A stretch of 8,126 nucleotides of DNA from Gammaproteobacteria bacterium UBA5338. GTDB taxonomy: Bacteria; Pseudomonadota; Gammaproteobacteria; Pseudomonadales; UBA5862. Position numbers and translations under genes: made by a program. Under the pieces are notes generated by a model. That model was not told where the DNA came from. It saw only the letters and a program-made list of their open reading frames with translations, and searched no databases. The stretch lies in contig DHQM01000114.1 of assembly GCA_002408105.1 (NCBI GenBank), positions 1 through 8,126 of the forward strand, in the 5' to 3' direction. How positions within the stretch are numbered: the stretch's first letter is position 1; each line of letters starts with the position of its first letter. Of this stretch, positions 7,006 through 8,126 are shown piece after piece.

Positions 7006-7437
7006 ATGAAACAAACGCAACAGGGCTTTACCCTTATCGAACTGATGATCGTGGTTGCGATCATCGGCATCCTGGCCGCAGTGGCCATCCCCGCCTATCA
7101 GGACTACACCACCCGAAGCAAGGTATCTGAGCTGGTCGTGGCTTCTGCGCCGGCGAAATTGGCCGTCAGTGAGTACGCGGTTGTGAACGGGACGCTGCCC
7201 GCCGACGTGACCGAAGCTGGCTTCAGCGTTGGCGTCGATTCACAGTATGTGAGTTCGATCAGCTATTCGGTCGCGGCCGGAGTCGGGACCGTCCGGGTTA
7301 CTGGCAAGCAGTCGAATCTCGGCGAAAACGTGGTCATCGACCTGCGTGGCCGTGTCAACACCACGTCCGGCGCCGCGGAGTGGGTGTGCGGAGCTGCAGC
7401 AGGAACCACCTTCGTGCCTGCCAGCTGCCGGAACTAA
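7006..7437 (+). CDS. pilA: Type IV major pilin PilA
   Basis: This is a 143-residue prepilin. The leader MKQTQQG is cut by PilD before Phe in [17 protein letters not shown], leaving a 136-residue mature type IVa pilin with the conserved Glu5. The hydrophobic stretch to about residue 29 is the helix that anchors the subunit in the membrane and then forms the fibre core, followed by [13 protein letters not shown] as in classical pilins. The globular domain ends with the Cys pair of the D-loop, [16 protein letters not shown], enclosing 12 residues, and then RN. There is no C-terminal Ser of the kind glycosylated by TfpO in some Pseudomonas strains. It is read divergently from pilB, from a sigma-54 promoter and with a strong ribosome-binding site, and closed by a strong terminator, so it is probably a single-gene unit. 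Close pseudopilins are the alternative, but the context favours the major pilin. Confidence 0.96.
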   Translation: MKQTQQGFTLIELMIVVAIIGILAAVAIPAYQDYTTRSKVSELVVASAPAKLAVSEYAVVNGTLPADVTEAGFSVGVDSQYVSSISYSVAAGVGTVRVTGKQSNLGENVVIDLRGRVNTTSGAAEWVCGAAAGTTFVPASCRN

Positions 7438-7472
7438 AGCTGGGAGTCACGAACTCACTTGAGCAAAGCTTG

Positions 7473-7509
7473 AGCAAAAAGGCCGGCACTTCATGCCGGC
7501 CTTTTTGCT
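7473..7509 (+). terminator. Rho-independent terminator after pilA
   Basis: A perfect 16-bp stem, AGCAAAAAGGCCGGCA (7473-7488) with TGCCGGCCTTTTTGCT (7494-7509), closes on the loop CTTCA. The GC-rich heart is followed by five T. The A-run on the left arm means it could also act on the other strand. Just before it, CTTGAGCAAA is repeated at 7458-7467 and 7469-7478, a tandem 11-bp unit whose second copy runs into the stem. Confidence 0.95.
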
Positions 7510-7557
7510 TTCTGAAATTTGATTCGACAGCACGGCCGCTTGTGTAGAGCCCGCACC

Positions 7558-8126
7558 ATGCGTTTACCCAGAATACTGCAGGCTGAAATTTTCCTGACCC
7601 TGGGGTTTGTGCTCCTCTGCGGGCTTGTTCTCGCGCTCTACTGGGTGGGCCTCAAGGGCCCGTTCTTGTTGGACGATGCGCACAATATCCAGCCCTTGAT
7701 TTTAGGGGAATACACCCCGGCCTCGGTGTGGTACGCGATCAACCACAACACCAGCGGCCTGTTGAGCCGGGCGGTGTCTGCATTCAGCCTGCTGGTCACC
7801 GGCGCGGTCCATGGCTTCTCCGCTTGGGGCTTCAAGTTCCACAATCTGTTGATTCATGTGGTGCTTGCGGGGCTGCTGTTGGGCCTGGCGGTGCGCATGC
7901 TGGCCGTTCGCTGGCCCCGGACCCGTGCACTCTGGGTGGCTGGCGTAGCCGTTGCGCTTTGGGCGGTACACCCGCTCCAGGTGAGCACGGTACTGTATCC
8001 TGTTCAACGCATGGCCCAGTTGGGCGCACTGTTCACCGTTGTCGGGTTGTACGCGTTTGTGGTCGGCATGGAGGCTGCCCGTACAGGCCACAGGCACTGG
8101 GCGGCTGTGTCCCTCTGGCTGGGTTA
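7558..8126 (+). CDS. Multi-pass membrane protein, GT-C/TMTC-like glycosyltransferase (partial, candidate pilin glycosyltransferase)
   Basis: The frame opens at ATG 7558 and is still open at the right edge, so 189 residues are seen. Residues ~11-31 form a first membrane helix followed by GPFLLDDAHNI, with the Asp pair D39-D40 in the first outer loop, where GT-C glycosyltransferases keep their catalytic acid. More hydrophobic helices lie at about 72-85, 97-113, 125-137 and 155-171. The stretch HPLQVSTVLYPVQRMAQL (138-155) resembles the HPLQ/VQR motif of TMTC/DUF1736-type proteins, which often carry TPR repeats further on. Such enzymes move sugars from a lipid carrier to proteins on the outer side of the membrane. 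Genes for pilin-modifying enzymes (TfpO, TfpW) are found directly after pilA in Pseudomonas. I infer a similar role here, but family membership and substrate are unproven. The ribosome-binding site is weak, and the pilA terminator lies between the two genes. Confidence 0.7.
   Translation, partial: MRLPRILQAEIFLTLGFVLLCGLVLALYWVGLKGPFLLDDAHNIQPLILGEYTPASVWYAINHNTSGLLSRAVSAFSLLVTGAVHGFSAWGFKFHNLLIHVVLAGLLLGLAVRMLAVRWPRTRALWVAGVAVALWAVHPLQVSTVLYPVQRMAQLGALFTVVGLYAFVVGMEAARTGHRHWAAVSLWLG

Noticed and set aside
7519..7548. TTGATT...TGTAGA as a promoter for the glycosyltransferase-like gene
   Set aside because: The -10 matches poorly and would place the transcript start almost at the start codon.
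1..8126. CRISPR arrays, insertion sequences, tRNA or rRNA genes, phage or defence genes
   Set aside because: No regularly spaced repeats, transposase-like proteins, tRNA-like cloverleaf sequences or defence motifs were seen on either strand.

Overview
The window looks like a stretch of a GC-rich (about 60% by eye) gammaproteobacterial chromosome. The gene set argJ, nudix/thiE fusion, yacG, coaE, pilD, pilC, pilB, pilA is a familiar gammaproteobacterial neighbourhood, and the proteins resemble those of Pseudomonas/Xanthomonas/Chromatiales-type bacteria. I cannot name a genus from the sequence alone.

Layout. (1) Bases 1-657 form one open frame that is a chimera. The first ~35-40 codons are the thiamine-diphosphate-binding segment of a transketolase. 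From about base 97-124 onward the frame is the C-terminal half of ArgJ. (2) Bases 693-1664 (+) encode a Nudix hydrolase fused to a ThiE-like domain. (3) On the minus strand, bases 6546 down to 1695 hold pilB-pilC-pilD-coaE-yacG: the type IV pilus assembly ATPase, inner-membrane platform protein and prepilin peptidase/methylase, then dephospho-CoA kinase and a small zinc protein that inhibits gyrase. pilB and pilC are 2 nt apart, and the other gaps are about 31-166 nt. The yacG and nudix/thiE genes converge with only 30 nt between their stops. (4) Bases 6547-7005 are a 459-bp divergent intergenic region between pilB and pilA. It carries a 14-bp palindrome, a 17-bp inverted repeat, a 21-bp tandem duplication and a close match to a sigma-54 promoter pointing at pilA. 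(5) pilA (+), the major pilin gene, is followed by a very strong hairpin terminator. (6) A multi-pass membrane protein of the GT-C/TMTC-like glycosyltransferase type starts at 7558 and runs off the right edge.

How the genes work together. PilD removes the PilA leader and methylates the new N-terminus. PilB powers pilin polymerisation through PilC. pilA appears to be a separate, highly expressed, sigma-54-driven unit. The membrane protein beside it is placed like a pilin glycosyltransferase. CoaE and YacG are housekeeping genes that commonly accompany pilBCD.

I do not see a previously undescribed system. The points most worth following up are the transketolase/ArgJ chimera at the left edge (most simply an assembly join through shared sequence), the repeat architecture upstream of pilA, and the putative pilin-modifying glycosyltransferase.
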